Of a stretch of DNA of 64,000 nucleotides, positions 10,540-24,693 are shown one piece after another; position 1 is the stretch's first letter, and every line of letters begins with the position of its first letter. Below the pieces are notes generated by a model. That model was not told the origin of the DNA. It made no database searches and saw only the letters and a list, made by a program, of their open reading frames with translations. The position numbers and the translations under genes were made by a program. Source of the DNA: Aurifilum marmelostoma (Eukaryota > Ascomycota > Sordariomycetes > Diaporthales > Cryphonectriaceae); assembly GCA_027559495.1 (NCBI GenBank), contig JAMXSV010000008.1, positions 558,001 to 622,000 of the forward strand, written 5' to 3'.

Positions 10540-13500
10540 TATAGCTTTATAGGCTTGCATTTAGGAACTTAAAAAATCTAGCAATACTTAGATTAAGGTT
10601 TATAAGATAAATAAGCCTATTCCTTATAAAGAATTGAAAAGCACTCTTTAGGCTTTCATTACTTAGTGCAAGGCTTATTTCCTCTACTATCTAGCCTAGT
10701 TTATAGATAAGGGAGAAAAGGCAGTCTTTATAGGAATGCAGTTAGAAGGCAATGCTCTTGCTTAGTTCGAATCTTTATTTCGAGACTACCTTAATAATCT
10801 AACTATGCTTAATAATTATAATAAAGAAACTAAAGCTATCTTTAATTTATTTAAAGATTTTAAGAAAGCGCTTAAGGATATATTCAGCAATCTAGATAAG
10901 AAACGCATAGCAAAATGCAGTCTTATAGACCTTAAGCAGACTAAAGCTGCTTTAGACTATATAGCCAAATTTAGGCAATATGCAGAGCAAGTTAGCTAAG
11001 AAGATAAAGCATTAATATCTTAGTTCTATAAAAGACTAAAGGATAGGATTAAAAATAAACTTTATAAGATAAACCGACCTAACGATTTAGCAGAATATAT
11101 TGCAATAGCAGTATAAATTAATAATTGCATCTTTAAATAATAATAGAAGAAGAACTATAAGGGCAATAGACAATTATAGAAGTTTAGGATCCTAGCTAAT
11201 AATAGAAAACGCTACCAACCTTAGCAGAACTACTAAGGCAAATAATAGAACTATATAAGTATAGCGCAGAGCGGCAGCATATATACTAGCCTAATAGAAT
11301 TAGACGCCACGCATTAATACAACAATTTCCAGAACTAAAGCAAAGGCAATAAGGCATACTTCAATTATAGAAAGCCTAGATACTTTGCATAGGAATATCA
11401 ATAACTATAAAGGAAGCAATAGCAACCTATCTAGGAGGGATAATAGCTTAATATCGCTACTCGATAGAAATCTAATTATTTAAATAAAAACATTCTAATA
11501 GAGCAAGTAATAGACTCTATTAATTATAAATCTCTTAGTTAGACTGCATATTATAATAATAGCTATATATTATACCTCTTAGAGAAAGAAGGTTTAGAAT
11601 AGTTCCTCTAGAAACCTAAGGAACAATAATAACTTGCTATTAAAAGCAGGGCTTCTACCGAAGATAAATAATTAGATTATTCTACCAACCCTATAGATTA
11701 GGGATCTAAGGAAGAATAGGACCTAGGGAAGTTTCCCTTATAGCACTATCTTGCATAGCTTATAGATGATGATAAGCATATATCGGACACTACAGCATCC
11801 CTAGCCTACAATAGGCATAATAATAACTTAGAAAATGCAGATTTTACTCTAGCACTAATAGAAGGAAATGCAATAAAAATACTCTAGGATAGACAGCCCA
11901 ATAGTCTACCTAAACCTATTATATAATAATATATAGACAAGTCAGAAGAGTTAGTACTAACTAGCTGATATAGCAGTATTAGCTTCTATAGCCTAGATAT
12001 CAAAGCATAAACTAAGCATCTTGTATATAAAATCCCCCTAAAGAAACTCTTCCGAAGTATTTTACTTTAGAATTATAAAGCAAATAAACTAGAGGATTCT
12101 AGGATTAATGCATTCTACCTTAAACACTACTAATTAGTATAGATCTTATGCACCTATTATAGCTGCTAAATCTATTTCAAGGAAAAAGTTAAATATAAAT
12201 AGTTCCTAACTAGGGAAGAAGAATAACTTATTTAGGCATATAAGAAATTCGAACTACAGTTTAGGAAAGTACTAGATAAGAAATACTATAACGCATTAGT
12301 TAGACTACTAGAGGACTGCCCTAAGCCTTGCATAAACAAAAAACGCAAGTAGTAGCAATATCTAGTAAAATAATGCACTATCTATATGCAGAATAAAGCA
12401 TATGCCTAGCATATATAGCAATGCAATAAAAAGCATTATAAGCACGCATAATAATAAGCTAAGGCACTGGCTTAGAAGGCAGCCAAGAAGGCCCTAAAAG
12501 AGAAAGATTGCTTATAAAGGAATAATAATTAATTAGGACTATAAGGTCCCTATGCATAATAGCAAAAGGAAACTACATATATATATAGCTTAATATAAAT
12601 ATCGAAGGCTAATATTATAGCGCACTATTAGATAGTAGCGTATAAGGAAATTATATATCCCCCTATATCATTAATATAGCGAAGATACTATAGCAATAGA
12701 AAGAGAAGCCCTACACCCTTAATACTATAGAAGGATAATCTATTGCATATAACTAAGGGGTAATCGATAAGGAGACTAATCACCTATCTATTTTAAACTA
12801 AGAATATATAATACTTATTTCCTTTAATATTATAGATATAGCATATTATAATATAATATTAGAACTTCTATAGCTTAAGAAGCATAATCCTTAAATTAAT
12901 TGGACTATTAGCTAGATCTCTTGGGAATAAGCTATACCTAATAGGATAATTGCAATTAAGAGCATAGAATAAGACTTAGTTACTAAGGATAGCTAAGAAA
13001 GGCGCTTAAACGAGAACTTAATATATACCTCTAAATCAGCAGGATCTAATGGCTTATAGAGAAGGACTATAAACGCCTCGAACTTATAGATGTAGGTTAG
13101 GCATAGGTTAAAAATACAAGTAAATAGAAACTAGTTAGAAGGATTTAGTCTAGTATAGAGCAATAATAATAGGCAGTAATAATAGAAATAGAAGCTATAG
13201 CCTTAAAAATTTAGTCTAGCCTAGAGCAGCTAGGATAGGCTGCAGAAGCAGATAAACTAAGAATTATAAAGAATTGGATAAAGCTAATTAGAATATAATA
13301 CTTCTGCAATATCGCCTAGGAACGCTTAATAATACCTCCTGCTCCTATAAGCAGTAGCAATAGAAGAAGGACCCCTACTAATATTCAATAGCATACTATA
13401 AGAGTATTACAAATTTACTAGATTATTCTTAGGAAAGTATAAGGGATTATTTCCTGCTAAAACCCAATTTAATTACAAAATACCCCTTAAGGAAAGAATA

Positions 13501-16190
13501 AAACTAAAGTTTTTTCCTATTTATAGACTAGATAAAGCAAGATTTAAGGCACTTAGGGAGTACTTAGATAAGAATCTTAAAAGAGGATATATTAGAGAAT
13601 TATACTCTCTAGCAGAATATCTAATCCTCTTTATACCCAAGAAGAATAGCAAACTTAAATTATGCATAGATTTCAAATAACTTAATAATATAATAATTAA
13701 AGATTATTACCCTCTGCTAAGAAGCAATAAACTATAAGATAGGATATAAAGCGCATAATAGTTTACTGCACTTAATCTTAAGGAAGGCTATTATTATATA
13801 TAAATTGCAGAGGGATATAAATAGAAAATAGCTTTTAGAACTTGCTATAGATATTATAAATATTGTATTATGCTATTCAAACTAACTAATGCACTAGCTA
13901 CATTCTAATGTATAATTAATCATATCCTCTGTAAATTTCTTAATATTTTTATCATTGCCTATCTAGATAATATCCTTATTTACTCAAAAGATCTTAAAAT
14001 ATATAAATAATATATACAAACTATACTATAAATACTATAAAATGCTAAGATATTAGTAGAGCCTATAAAGTATTATTTCTATACTTAAAAAGTAAACTAC
14101 CTTAGATATACTCTTAAGCTAGGCAAGATTTGCATATAAAAAGATAAAATTAAGGCAATTAAGAATTAGCCTATACTTAGGAATCTTATAGATATTCAAG
14201 CATTCCTTAGATATATTAACTTCTATAGATAGTTTATTAGGGATTATAGTAGAGAAGTTAAGCCCCTTATAGAACTTATTAAAAAAGAAATGCTATTTCT
14301 TTAGGCAAAAGGATAATAATAGGCATTTAATAAAATTAAAGACCTTATATTAAAGGACCTAATTTGCGAAAAACTAGATCTTAGCAAGGAACTTAAGTTA
14401 TATATAGATGCATTAGACTTTGCTATTAAAGCAGAACTTAATTAGTGCGATAAAAGAGGACGATTAAAACTAATTGCTAACTTCTTAAAGAAGCTTAATA
14501 GACTAGAATTATAATATAAAATACTAGATAAGGAACTTATAGCTATTATAGAAGCATTTAAGAAATAAGAATAATATCTTATTAGCGTAAAATACTAGAT
14601 TAAAGTATTCTCTAATTATAAGAATCTTACTATATTCACTATAATAAAGATACTTAATAGATAATAAGTAAGATAGGCAGAGTATCTATTATAGTTTAAT
14701 CTTAAAATTATTTATATCTAAGAGAAGGAAAATATTAGAGCAAATGCTCTTAGCAGAAGGTCTGATTATTAGGATAAGGTTATAGAAGAAATCTAGGATA
14801 TCTTTATAATAAATAAGGAAGAAAATCTTATTAATGCATATAAGAAGCTAAATGCTATCCTTAGAATAGATCGAATAAGCAAGAATCTAGAAGATATAAT
14901 CCTAGAGGAATAAGACTAATATATTTAAGATATATATAGTGCCCTAGCATATAGATATTAGGGGGTTAGAGCAACCTTAGTATAGATTTCAAGATAATAG
15001 AACCTGCTAGGCTTTAAAAAAGAGAGTTAAGGATCTCTTATAGAATTGCAATAATTGCAAAAAGAATAAGGCAGAAAGATATAAGCCTTATAGATTGCTT
15101 TATTCTCTATTAGTACTAAGTTCGGTTTAGTAGTTAGCTAGCCTAGACTTTATTATTAAGCTACCTCTCTTATAAGAACTCTTAACTAAAGTGCAATTTA
15201 ATAGCATTCTAGTAATAGTTTGCAGACTAAGCAAGTATGCTTACTTTTTACTATATAAGGAGAGCAGTATAGCAGAAGATCTTATATATATATTTCTTAG
15301 AATAATTATAGCCAACTATAGCATGCTATAGGAAATTATCTTAGATAGAGATAAGAAGTTTATATTGAATTTCTAGACCTTGCTTATAAAGCAGCTTAGA
15401 GCAATTTATAAGATATTAACTACATTCTATCTGCAAATAGATAGATAGATAGAATGCATAAATTAGATTTTAGAATAATATCTATGCTATTATATTAATT
15501 ATAAATAAGATAATTAGATTAAATTATTACTATTAGCGCAATTTATATATAATAGCGTAGATATAAGCATAATAAAGGTATTACTATTTTACGCAGTATA
15601 TAGGCATAATCCTATAGTATATTATAAAGCATTGCTAGAGGCAAATATAGAAGCAGCAAATAAGAAAGCTTAAAAGATTCGGAAGATCTATAAGGAACTA
15701 TAGCAAGAACTTGCATTTATTAGGAAATAAATAATAAGATATGCAAATACTAAGAGAATTGAGGGATTAATCCTTAAGAAGGGAGATAAGGTCTATCTTT
15801 TTTAATAAAATATTAAGATAAAGAGATCTAGCGATAAGCTTAACTATAAAAAGCTTAGTCTATTTAAAATTTTGCGAAAAATTTTACTAGTTAACTATAA
15901 ACTCGTACTCTCCTATAGCATAAGAATATACCCAGTTTTTTATATTTTACTACTTAAACTAGCAGTATAAAATATAAAGGTTAACAATAGTATCGAAATT
16001 AAAGATAATAAACTAGAATATAAGGTTAAAAGGATCCTTAAGCATTAAGAATATAATAATATGCTAGAATATTTAGTTAAATAGAAAGGCTACCCCTTAA
16101 GCAAAAATATATAGAAACCCCTAGAAAATATTACTAATATACCAAAATAGCTTGCGCAATACTAGTCCAAAAAAGGATAATTATAAGAAT
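10540..16190 (+). pseudogene. gag-pol remains of the inner chromovirus
   Basis: Recognisable pieces, all interrupted by stops: a Gag-like stretch including an open 64-codon fragment at 10805-10999, and a CCHC zinc knuckle with its Cys mutated near 11348-11400 (FNYRKPRYFAQE). Reverse transcriptase spans about 13440-14000, with VPKK-like FIPKKNSKLKLCIDFK and the active site altered to YLDN near 13960. RNase H begins near 14380 (KLYIDALDFAIK). Integrase starts near 15130 (SLDFIIKLPLL), and a chromodomain-like segment lies at about 16007-16170 (YKVKRILKH, then LEYLVKQKGYPL). The many TAA/TAG codons and Asp-to-Asn changes fit C-to-T and G-to-A mutation at CpA/TpG. The open 64-codon fragment is not a host gene. 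Confidence 0.85.
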
Positions 16191-17055
16191 AAATAACTAG
16201 TTAAGAAAGCTACTAATTATATAGACTACTAGATAAGGCATTATACTAGCTAAGGGATATAAATAGTTAGAGATATACTAGTTAATTTGGAATTTAGAAT
16301 AGCAATTAATAGGGCTAAGATTTAGGAGGCTCCTTTAGCAGACCTTTCTACTCTGGAATAAGAACTAGAGGCTGCAGCAGGCAACTTCTTAGCTAGAAAA
16401 CCTAACTAGTCTACTATAGTATTTCCTATATCTATAGAATTCTAATTAAATCTTTTAAAATTAGGAACCTTAGCAGAAGCAGCAGCCTCTTTAGAGACTA
16501 CCTCTTAAACTATCTTAGAAGCATAATAATGCTCCTTCTTAGCTTCTATGCATTCTAATGCCTCTATGCTATTAAGGCTATAATAAACTGCGCGCATTAT
16601 CTTCTCAAACTATATACGCTTTTGTTTCTGCAGGCGCTCGACCTTTATAGCAGCATTATAGAGCTAGCCCTTAGCACCCTCTAACTGCTCCTCTAGATAT
16701 TAGTATTAAACTCTAATCTGTCGAATCTCTAAGGCGCTAAGACCCTAGATATTGCACTAAGAATATCTAAGGCGGACATATTTAGAGCAGCAGAAAGAAT
16801 TATTAGGAGAAACTTAATAAGATAAAATGCTATAACTCTTGCAAAAAGAATAAAAAGGCATAATAATAGCGTTTTGAAGAATAATCGAAAGAAGGGAATT
16901 CTTCTATTTTGTTTTCTTAGCGCAAGAACTTAAAAATCGAGATTTATTAACTCTGCTTAATATAACAAATTAGGAGGGCATAATTTAGCAATAGGATAAT
17001 ATATAGGAAACTTATAGAAGATTATTTGGAATAATAATTAATAGAAGGGAGATAA

Positions 17056-17514
17056 TATTATAACCTGCAACTATTATAATATAGGATACTAAGGCTACCT
17101 AGAACGGAACCCTTAGTGCAGGAAGTTTAATACTTACCTATAAAGCTACGCTAAGATTATGTAATCTAGGGATAGGGTTAGGATAAGGACTAACTAAGAT
17201 AGATAGCTTTGGATATATGCTATTTAGGAATATCTAGATAGCTCGGATATATTGCTATCTAAGTTATCTATAATAAAGAGCTAGATATATAAGAATATAT
17301 TTATTACTATTAGATAGATTTAGTATATAGCTCTTTAGTTATTAATCTAAGTATTACTTCTGATATAAGTAATAGCTTTATTGCTAGTAATATACTGCAG
17401 AAGACTTTAGAGATTATTTCTGTATTCTTTGGATTACACTTTAATATTGTTCTTGCCTAATATAAACCCCTTGTATACTTGTTGTATACCTCGGTTACGG
17501 CAGTGCTCATTACA
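17056..17514 (+). repeat. Right LTR of the inner gypsy element
   Basis: 459 bp, same length as its partner. Here the last 60 bases keep GC (CCTCGGTTACGGCAGTGCTC) while the left partner is mutated there. Confidence 0.93.
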
Positions 17515-18263
17515 ATATTTCTTATAAGCTTTATTCTCTTTGCTACTTCTTAGCTAACTTTCTTTCCTCTTTCTTAGCTTACTTATAATTCTAATATAAT
17601 TAATGCTGCTATTATATTAGCTTTAGCTGCTTAAAACTTTAACTCTAGCAATTCTAGTAGATCCTCTTTCTTATTAGCTATTTAGGCGCTATTAATCTGC
17701 TTCTTAAACTTTATTATAGCTTAATATAATACTAGTTAAGCTGCTTTATTCTAGTATAAGAAGATATAGCTAAAGAAAGCTACTATTAGTCCTAATGCTA
17801 GCCCTTTTACTACTTTCTCTAAAAGCAGTATATTAGGCTTAAATAAGCTTTGCCTATATTATATAAGTAGCTGCTTCTTTTTAGCTTTATTTTTTCTTTT
17901 TAATTATTTATAATTTTATAAAATTAAGCTAATATAGAAGATTTATAATGCTTTTTAGAGTCTCTTTAATGCTATATAGTCTATCTATTAGAAGCTTATC
18001 TAGCTAAACTGCTTCTTTAGCGCTTAAAAGTGCTGCTATAGCTTCTCTACTACTTTAGATAAGAAGAATAATAATAAAAGTAAAGATAATAATAAGGATT
18101 AAATTAAATAGGTCCTAAATTAGCTTATCTTGCTTATCTTTAGTAGTAGTAGGTTATTATATTGCTCTATAGCTGCTAGGTATTTAGTAATTAGTAGTTA
18201 TTATTAAGCTTTTTTCTAAATTTTTAGTTTATTGCTTTTTGCCCTTATTCTATTATATCTCTC

Positions 18264-18304
18264 TTTTTTTTTTTTTTTTTTTTATTATTAGGGGGGGGAG
18301 GGGG
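18264..18304. repeat. Poly-T tract followed by a G-rich tract
   Basis: Twenty T are followed by a short AT spacer, then G8-A-G5. It lies in the long 3' region of the middle element. Runs of G lack the CpA/TpG context that RIP targets, which can explain why the block survived. Confidence 0.8.
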
Positions 18305-19649
18305 AAGTTATATATTCTGCTTTTAACTTGCCCTCTATTCTATTGAATTTCCTTTCTTCTCTAATACTTTATTTCTTTTCGATTCTATAGTAAGTAATCC
18401 TAATCTCCCTTTTTTTCTTTTAGCTTAGAGCTAGCTCTTTAGCTAATGCAAAGCAGCTTTTTAACTCTTAATATAAGTAATTTTCTTTATAAAAATAAAG
18501 AGCTTACCTAGTATTTTTGCTAAAGCTCTAATTGCAATATTAAATTTATTGCTTACTTATTTGCTATTTAGTTGCTTATTTGCTTCTACTTAGCTTAGAA
18601 TTTTTTTAATTGCTAAGCTATCCCCTATAGCTACTATGCTTTTATTATATTTTAGAATTCTAGCTATTATTATATTAATAATTCTAATATATCTTTATTT
18701 TTTTATTAGCTTTAGAGTAGTTTATTAGCTGCTAATTCTATTAATTAGTTCTTTTAATTACTGCTTTTGCCTAGAATATTTAATATTTTGCTATTTTATT
18801 AGTATCTTTTATCTTCTTCTTTTTCTAGCTTTTATTATACTAATTTACTGCTCTTTAGCTTTATAAGAATAATATCCTTTGCACTTATTTTAATTTTCTC
18901 TTTGCTATAGCTTATTTCTTTAATTATAATAATCTTAGTATACATTCTTCTCTACTTCTCTTTACTTTCCTTGCTGCTAATAAGCTGCTTTTTTTCTGCT
19001 AGCTTCTATTAATTGCTAGATTCTTTATATCTACTATGCCTCTAACTATATCCTTTACTATTAAGAGCAATTTAATAATATTAAATAGGAGTAAGAGCAG
19101 CTCTATATTAATACAGAAGTTAAAGCTCTTAGTACTAACTTAATAGATTTTTGCTGCTAAGTCTATAAGTTAGCTATAATAATTATCTCTTGCTATTAGG
19201 CTCTAATCTAGCTTTAGGGCAAGCTTAAGGATAAGTGCGCTCTAGGCGCTAAGTATATTAAGCATAATAATCTTGCTGCTTAGAAGCAGAATAAGTTCTA
19301 TAATAAGATTTAGATTATTCTATTAGGCAGCTTTCTTTATTTTAGAAGTACTAGCTTTTTAGTTGCTAGTTAGTATTTTATTAATTTTATAAATTTAGGG
19401 CTTTATATTTCTAGGGCTATTGCTATAGGCTATTATTTTTTCTTGCTAATCTATATTATTTTTTAAATTTATTTAGTACTTTTACCTATTCTATACTCTT
19501 AAGCAGCTCTTATATTAGTTCTTCTTATTCTATTTATTTAATCTATACTTTGCATTTAGAAGGCTTTCCTACTTAAAGGCAACCTATCCTTAATTTATTT
19601 TTAGCTTTTAAAATTAATTTTATATAGAACTTAGATTTATATCTGCTAT

Positions 19650-22600
19650 TCTTAGGGATAATTGCGTTTAGGCAAATATTCTGCATTTGCTGCAAAAGTA
19701 GCAGATTGCTAATAGCTTGCAATAGTAGATCTATATAGAACTATAGATATATGCTATATAGTATATTTAGCTTTATTATATATAAGCTAACTACTTTTAT
19801 TACCTTATACTTCCTATATAGCTAGGCTAGCTTCTAGAAGAGGCAATCTATTGCTATATTCTTAAAGAATAGCTATATATTATCTTTAGTAGCAAATTAT
19901 TCTGCTAGTGCTCTTCTCTAATTTACGCTTTTTTCTATTTATTGCTAAATTACTACTATAGCTACTTACGCAAATTCTATTAATTCTCTTAGTTATTTTA
20001 CAAAATCTTCTGCTTTTATGCATAGCAAGTAAGCTAGTACTGCAGAGTATTTTACCTTTTGGATAATATTAGTATAGTATCTATATTAGAGGAAGAAAAA
20101 GCTTAGTTTAATTATAGTAGTATTTCTATTATTAATAGCTAATTATGCGCTTGCTAGTAGCTATAGCTAGTCCTTCTATATATATACTATAAATGCCCTT
20201 AGATAGTTAAGAACTTTCTAGTTAGCCCTTTTAATTGCTTTATTTATCTTTAGATAGTAGATAGTGCTTAAGCGCTGCTTAATCTTAGTTAATTTATATA
20301 AGCATTGCTAGAAAGATCCTATCTAGTTTATTTCCTAATTGCTTATTAAGGCTTTAGAAAAACTATAATATCTCTAATAGCAGCTTATAAACTGCTTAAT
20401 ATAAGCTTTAATATCTATTATATATATAGCTTTTAGTATAATAGCCTTACTTAGTTAGTTTATAATAACTATTAAATATTAGGGGCTATCCTTATTTTCT
20501 ATAGATAGATTTATTATAAAGTTAATTAAGAGCTTGCTTTATAGCTGCTTAGGAATAGATAAGGGCTTAAGAAGCCCTTTCTTATAGTATTGCTATATAG
20601 TCTTCTATCTATAGATATTATAATTCTAGATAAATCTTTATACTATTTTATATAGGCTGGGCTAGAAGTATAAGCAGCTTAGTAGCAAGATAGTAGCATC
20701 TTGCCCTAGATATCTGCTTAGATAGAAGTTATATATATTTTGTATTAGTGCGGTTTATAGTAGTTTCTATTTTAGTATCTATATCTTATTTTGGAATTTA
20801 AGGATATTTTCTAAATTAATCTTATATTTAGCAATAGATATATTTAGGGAGTTTCTATTGCTAGTTTTAAGATTTACTAAAAATGCTTTAGCTTTTTCTT
20901 TAATTAGTTAGATAATCTATAGGAACTCTCTATTATTCTGCAGAGCAGCGTTCTAGGCTATTTAAAGATCTTTTTATATAAAGATCTAGATTCTCTCTTA
21001 AAGCAACTTATTCTAGGCGCTAACTTGGGCAACTTATATAGTCCTCTAATAGTTTTATTCTTGCTTAATCTAGTTATTTCTTAATAGCTAGAATTCTCTC
21101 TTAATAAGGCGCTTATTTATTATTCTATATAGTATATCCTATTCTCTATAAGAGAGTATATTAAGGCACTTTATAGCAGCTCCTTTGCAATAAGTAAGCC
21201 TAAAGCGAAATTGCAATAACTCTTCTAACTAGCGCACTTATTATTTACTAAGCCTTTAAATAGTTATAAAGTACTTTAAATTCTTATAATCTAAGTAGAT
21301 TATAAATAGTTTTTTTATATTATAGAGCTTTGCATTTTAGGCTTATAAATAGCTTATAATTGCTAATAATTCTTTATTATAGATTTTGTAATTATACTCT
21401 ATAGGCAATAGTTGTCTAGAGTAGTATATTACTAGCTATAATGCTTCTCTAGCATTCTTCTATAATAGGCAGCTGCTTAGTAAATAGCCTAAGCAGTTAG
21501 CCTTAAGTATAATATTTTTTTTAAAGTCTTACTATATTAATATTGGCTTTAAGATGAATTTAAGCTTAAGCTGCTTAAAAGCTATATTCTTATCTTTTCT
21601 TTAGCAGAATAGCATTTTCTTTTTTATAAGTGCTAGGAGGAGACTTATAGTTTTAGAATAGTTTTTAATAAATTAATAGTAGAAATTAGCAAATTCTAGA
21701 AAACTTTATATACCCTTAAGCATTTTAAAAGCCTTTTAGTTATAGATTATTATTAGCTTTTTAGGGTTTATATAGACTTTAGTATCTGCTTTAATAATAA
21801 ATTCTAAGTATTTAGTTCTTTAAATGCTAAACTTGCATTTTGCAATATCTAAGCTTAAACTAATAGCTTTTAAGGCCTTAAGGACTTATTCTACCTTTTA
21901 TTTATAGTTCTTTTTAGAACTATTTAAGTAGATAAGCATATTATCTAGATATGCTAAGTAGAAGATATCTAAATACTATTATAGCGCTAAGTTAATATAT
22001 TGCTAGAAAGTAGCTAGTGCCTCTATAAGTCTAAAGGGGGTTATTAGCTATTTAAATAGGCTAAATTAAATATAGAAGGCAATCTTCTATTTATTGCCCT
22101 CCTTAATGCAAAGCTTATAGAAAGCAGCTTATATATTAAGTTTAGTAAACTATTATGCCTTTAAAAGATTAGCTAAAGTTTCCTTAATAAGTAGAAGTAA
22201 ATATTAATTAGCTTAGATAATAGCATTAAGCATATAATAGTTAATATAGAAATATAGCCTACTGCTAAGTTTCTTAATAAAGATTATAGGCGCTTTTGCT
22301 AATAAGCTGCTTGCTTATATATATTCTAATTCTAATAGTTCTATAAAAGTCTTCTTTAGAATTAGTAATTTATTTCTTAATATTCTATAAAGAGGGCCCT
22401 AGAGGATTTCTAGCTGCCTGCTATTCTTATCTTATTTTAAGATAATTTTATAATCTATTCCCTTATAGTATAGTAGCAGCTTCTCTTCCTTTTTTTTATT
22501 AAAGAGTCCTGCTTACTATTAAAATCATTTTAGCAGCTTATCCTCTACTAAGGCCTTTTTTTTTAGTGCAAGTGCCTTATTAATATTAGCTAGAGTTACT

Positions 22601-24300
22601 ATAAATAGCTATATCTGCGCTATTTATAAGCATTTGCCTTATTTTACCTCTGCCTCTAGTATAAGAGCGCTTATACTATTAACTTTTTAGTATATTGCTA
22701 AAGCATAATCTCTTTTCTAGATTTTTAGGCCTGCTATTTGCTTAATATTTAGAAGATGCTTATGCGCTATATAAATAACTTCTTCTTATTCTATCTAAGG
22801 CTTCTCTAAGATTATATTATAATTAAGTTAGGAAATAATATATGCCTAGACTTAATATATATAGCTATTTAAGTTAGCTTTAAAGTATATTATTTTAGAG
22901 ATTATGCTTAGCTTCTAAGCAGCTTAGTTTATTATAGCTTTATAGAGTATTCTTAGTATTATTAGGATATATAGAAGGGCAAGTTTTCTAATAAGCTTCT
23001 TACTTATAATGCTATAATAATTATATCCTTAATCTACTAATATATTTATAAATTAGATTTTATTATATAGCAGATCTACTATAAAAGAAGATCTATTTAG
23101 CTTCTATTCTATTTTATTTCTATTAAATCTTAGCTTAGTAAGCTCTTATGCATAACTTTGCATAAAAGCTACTCTTTTTTCTTATTAAGATTAATAAAGT
23201 TATTATTATTATTATTTGCAATAGTAATAGTAGCTTAGATACTGCTTTATATAGGCAGTATAGCTAGTAAGAGGCTATACTAGTTTATATAGTAGTCTTC
23301 TTTACTATATTAGAAATATAAGTTATTATTTTTTTATTTTTTAATTTCTTTATTTAATATCTATTTAGCATATTACTTAGGAGCAGCGCTGCTTATACTT
23401 ATAGCATTAACTCTAGTTATTAGGGTATCTCTTTATAAGTTTTTTTCTTTATTAAGTTCTCTTTTAAGAGATGCTTTCTAAAGTAATATTTGCTATTAAA
23501 CTATTTTATTGCTTAATAAGTCCCTCTATCTTAGAAGAGATTAATAAGGCTTCTCTAATTTATATATAGTAATTAGTTAGTATACTTATAAAGATAAGTT
23601 TATCTTAGAGCCTAGTATTAATAGCTCCTTTTAAGATAGTAAGCTTTGCTTAATTAGGCTATAGGGTGCTTCTAGCTTTAGAGAGTACTTATTCCTAGAT
23701 AGCAAAAAAGAGAGAAAACTGCTAGTTCTTATATTAATAGATTTTAAGAAGTGCTTATACTGCTTATTTAGCCTAGTTAGCATTATAATAGTAGCTAGCT
23801 AGATATTCTATAAAGGCTTAAGGATTGCTAGTTTAGTTAGGCTCTTTTAAGTTAAAGTAAGAATTAGCTAGCTTCTAAGCAGCTCTTTTAAGGCATTTAA
23901 ATATAGTATAAAACTTATTATATAAGTTTCTAATAAAGCGGGTATTCTAGCTAAGTTTATAGCATATTTAGATTTCCTATAAAAGGAACTTTAAGCAATC
24001 TCTATTAAATTTCTTAAGCTAAGGCAGAAGCTTCTGTTATATATAAGGTTGGTTATTAAAATCATTATCGTCGTTATAGTCAAGGCCTTCCCCTTAATTA
24101 TAAGAATATAAGCCCTGCTTATTAGCTGCTTCCTATATACTTATATATAATATCTTATTTGCTCTAGTTCTATATAATCTAGCTTTAATAGTTATAATAT
24201 ATTATAGTAGCGCCTGCAGTGCCTCTCTATGCTAATAGCTTAGAGTTTCTTAGGCAGTATAGCTAGCTGCTAGCTCCTCTTTAAGAAGCTAAGTAGTATA
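19650..24300 (-). pseudogene. gag-pol remains of the middle gypsy element
   Basis: Reading on the minus strand from the right LTR: Gag remnants, a decayed zinc knuckle near 23.3 kb, reverse transcriptase with the catalytic motif now YLDN near 21.94 kb, and integrase near 20.35-20.65 kb where the expected DFI reads NFI. A post-integrase segment near 19.7-19.95 kb resembles the loading region of gypsy integrases. Stops are dense. Domain borders are approximate because I reconstructed frames by eye. Confidence 0.75.
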
Positions 24301-24466
24301 AGCGAATTAGCTCTTTTGCAGCTTATGCAGTTATTTAAAAGGGGCGTATAGGTTTAGTTTAAGGCTTTTACCTGCTATAAATAGTGCTTATTATTCTTCT
24401 CCTTTTATTATTAACTACTGCGCTTAAGTAGCGCTATTGCAGTGAATAATAGGAAGCTAGAATATA

Positions 24467-24688
24467 TATAAAAGGCCTAGCTAAGGGGTATATACCTAAT
24501 TAGGGGTCTATTACTGTAAATATTCTAGCTTAGGGAGTAATAGGAGAAAGATAAGGAATTTTCTATCTGCAAGCAGCTAAAGAGCTACTCTGTGGGTATA
24601 GCGTAGTGTGCATGTCGTGTAGCGCGTCGTGTGGCGTTCCTGGCTTCGGTGGCTGCTGAAGCCCTATATACGGCCTCAGCCTGTGACA
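24467..24688 (-). repeat. LTR of the middle gypsy element (5' LTR in element orientation)
   Basis: 222 bp. The outer 90 bases are GC-rich (GCGTCGTGTGGCGTTCCTGG), in contrast to the mutated left partner. GAAAT follows. Confidence 0.9.
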
Positions 24689-24693
24689 GAAAT

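Larger units (their letters stand above)
9948..17514 (+). mobile_element. Ty3/gypsy chromovirus, innermost and youngest element, RIP-inactivated
   Basis: LTRs at 9948-10406 and 17056-17514 are both 459 bp. They are bordered by the target duplication ATATT (9943-9947 and 17515-17519). Total length is 7567 bp. The order is gag, zinc knuckle, protease region, reverse transcriptase, RNase H, integrase and a chromodomain-like C-terminus, typical of chromoviruses. A short purine-rich tract (about 17041-17055) precedes the right LTR. Stops occur throughout and the base composition is extreme, so no product can be made. It lies within the 3' part of the middle element. Confidence 0.93.
9105..24688 (-). 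mobile_element. Ty3/gypsy LTR retrotransposon, middle of the nest, minus strand, RIP-inactivated
   Basis: LTRs at 9105-9326 and 24467-24688 are both 222 bp. The target duplication GAAAT lies at 9100-9104 and 24689-24693. The orientation is minus: a purine tract (read on the minus strand) abuts the left LTR at 9327-9350, and the coding motifs read on the minus strand. Without the inner element and its target copy it is about 8.0 kb. On the minus strand I see a degraded zinc knuckle near 23330-23290, a reverse-transcriptase active-site segment (AYLDNMLIY) near 21960-21922 and an integrase (KGLLKPLSIPKQLQSKLL) near 20590-20530. The gypsy order, RT before integrase, is clear. It inserted into the copia element and was later hit by the inner gypsy element. 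Confidence 0.9.

Noticed and set aside
10805..10999. A 64-aa ORF in the AT-rich island as a possible host gene
   Set aside because: It is a stop-free remnant of Gag of the inner gypsy element, in frame with flanking Gag sequence.
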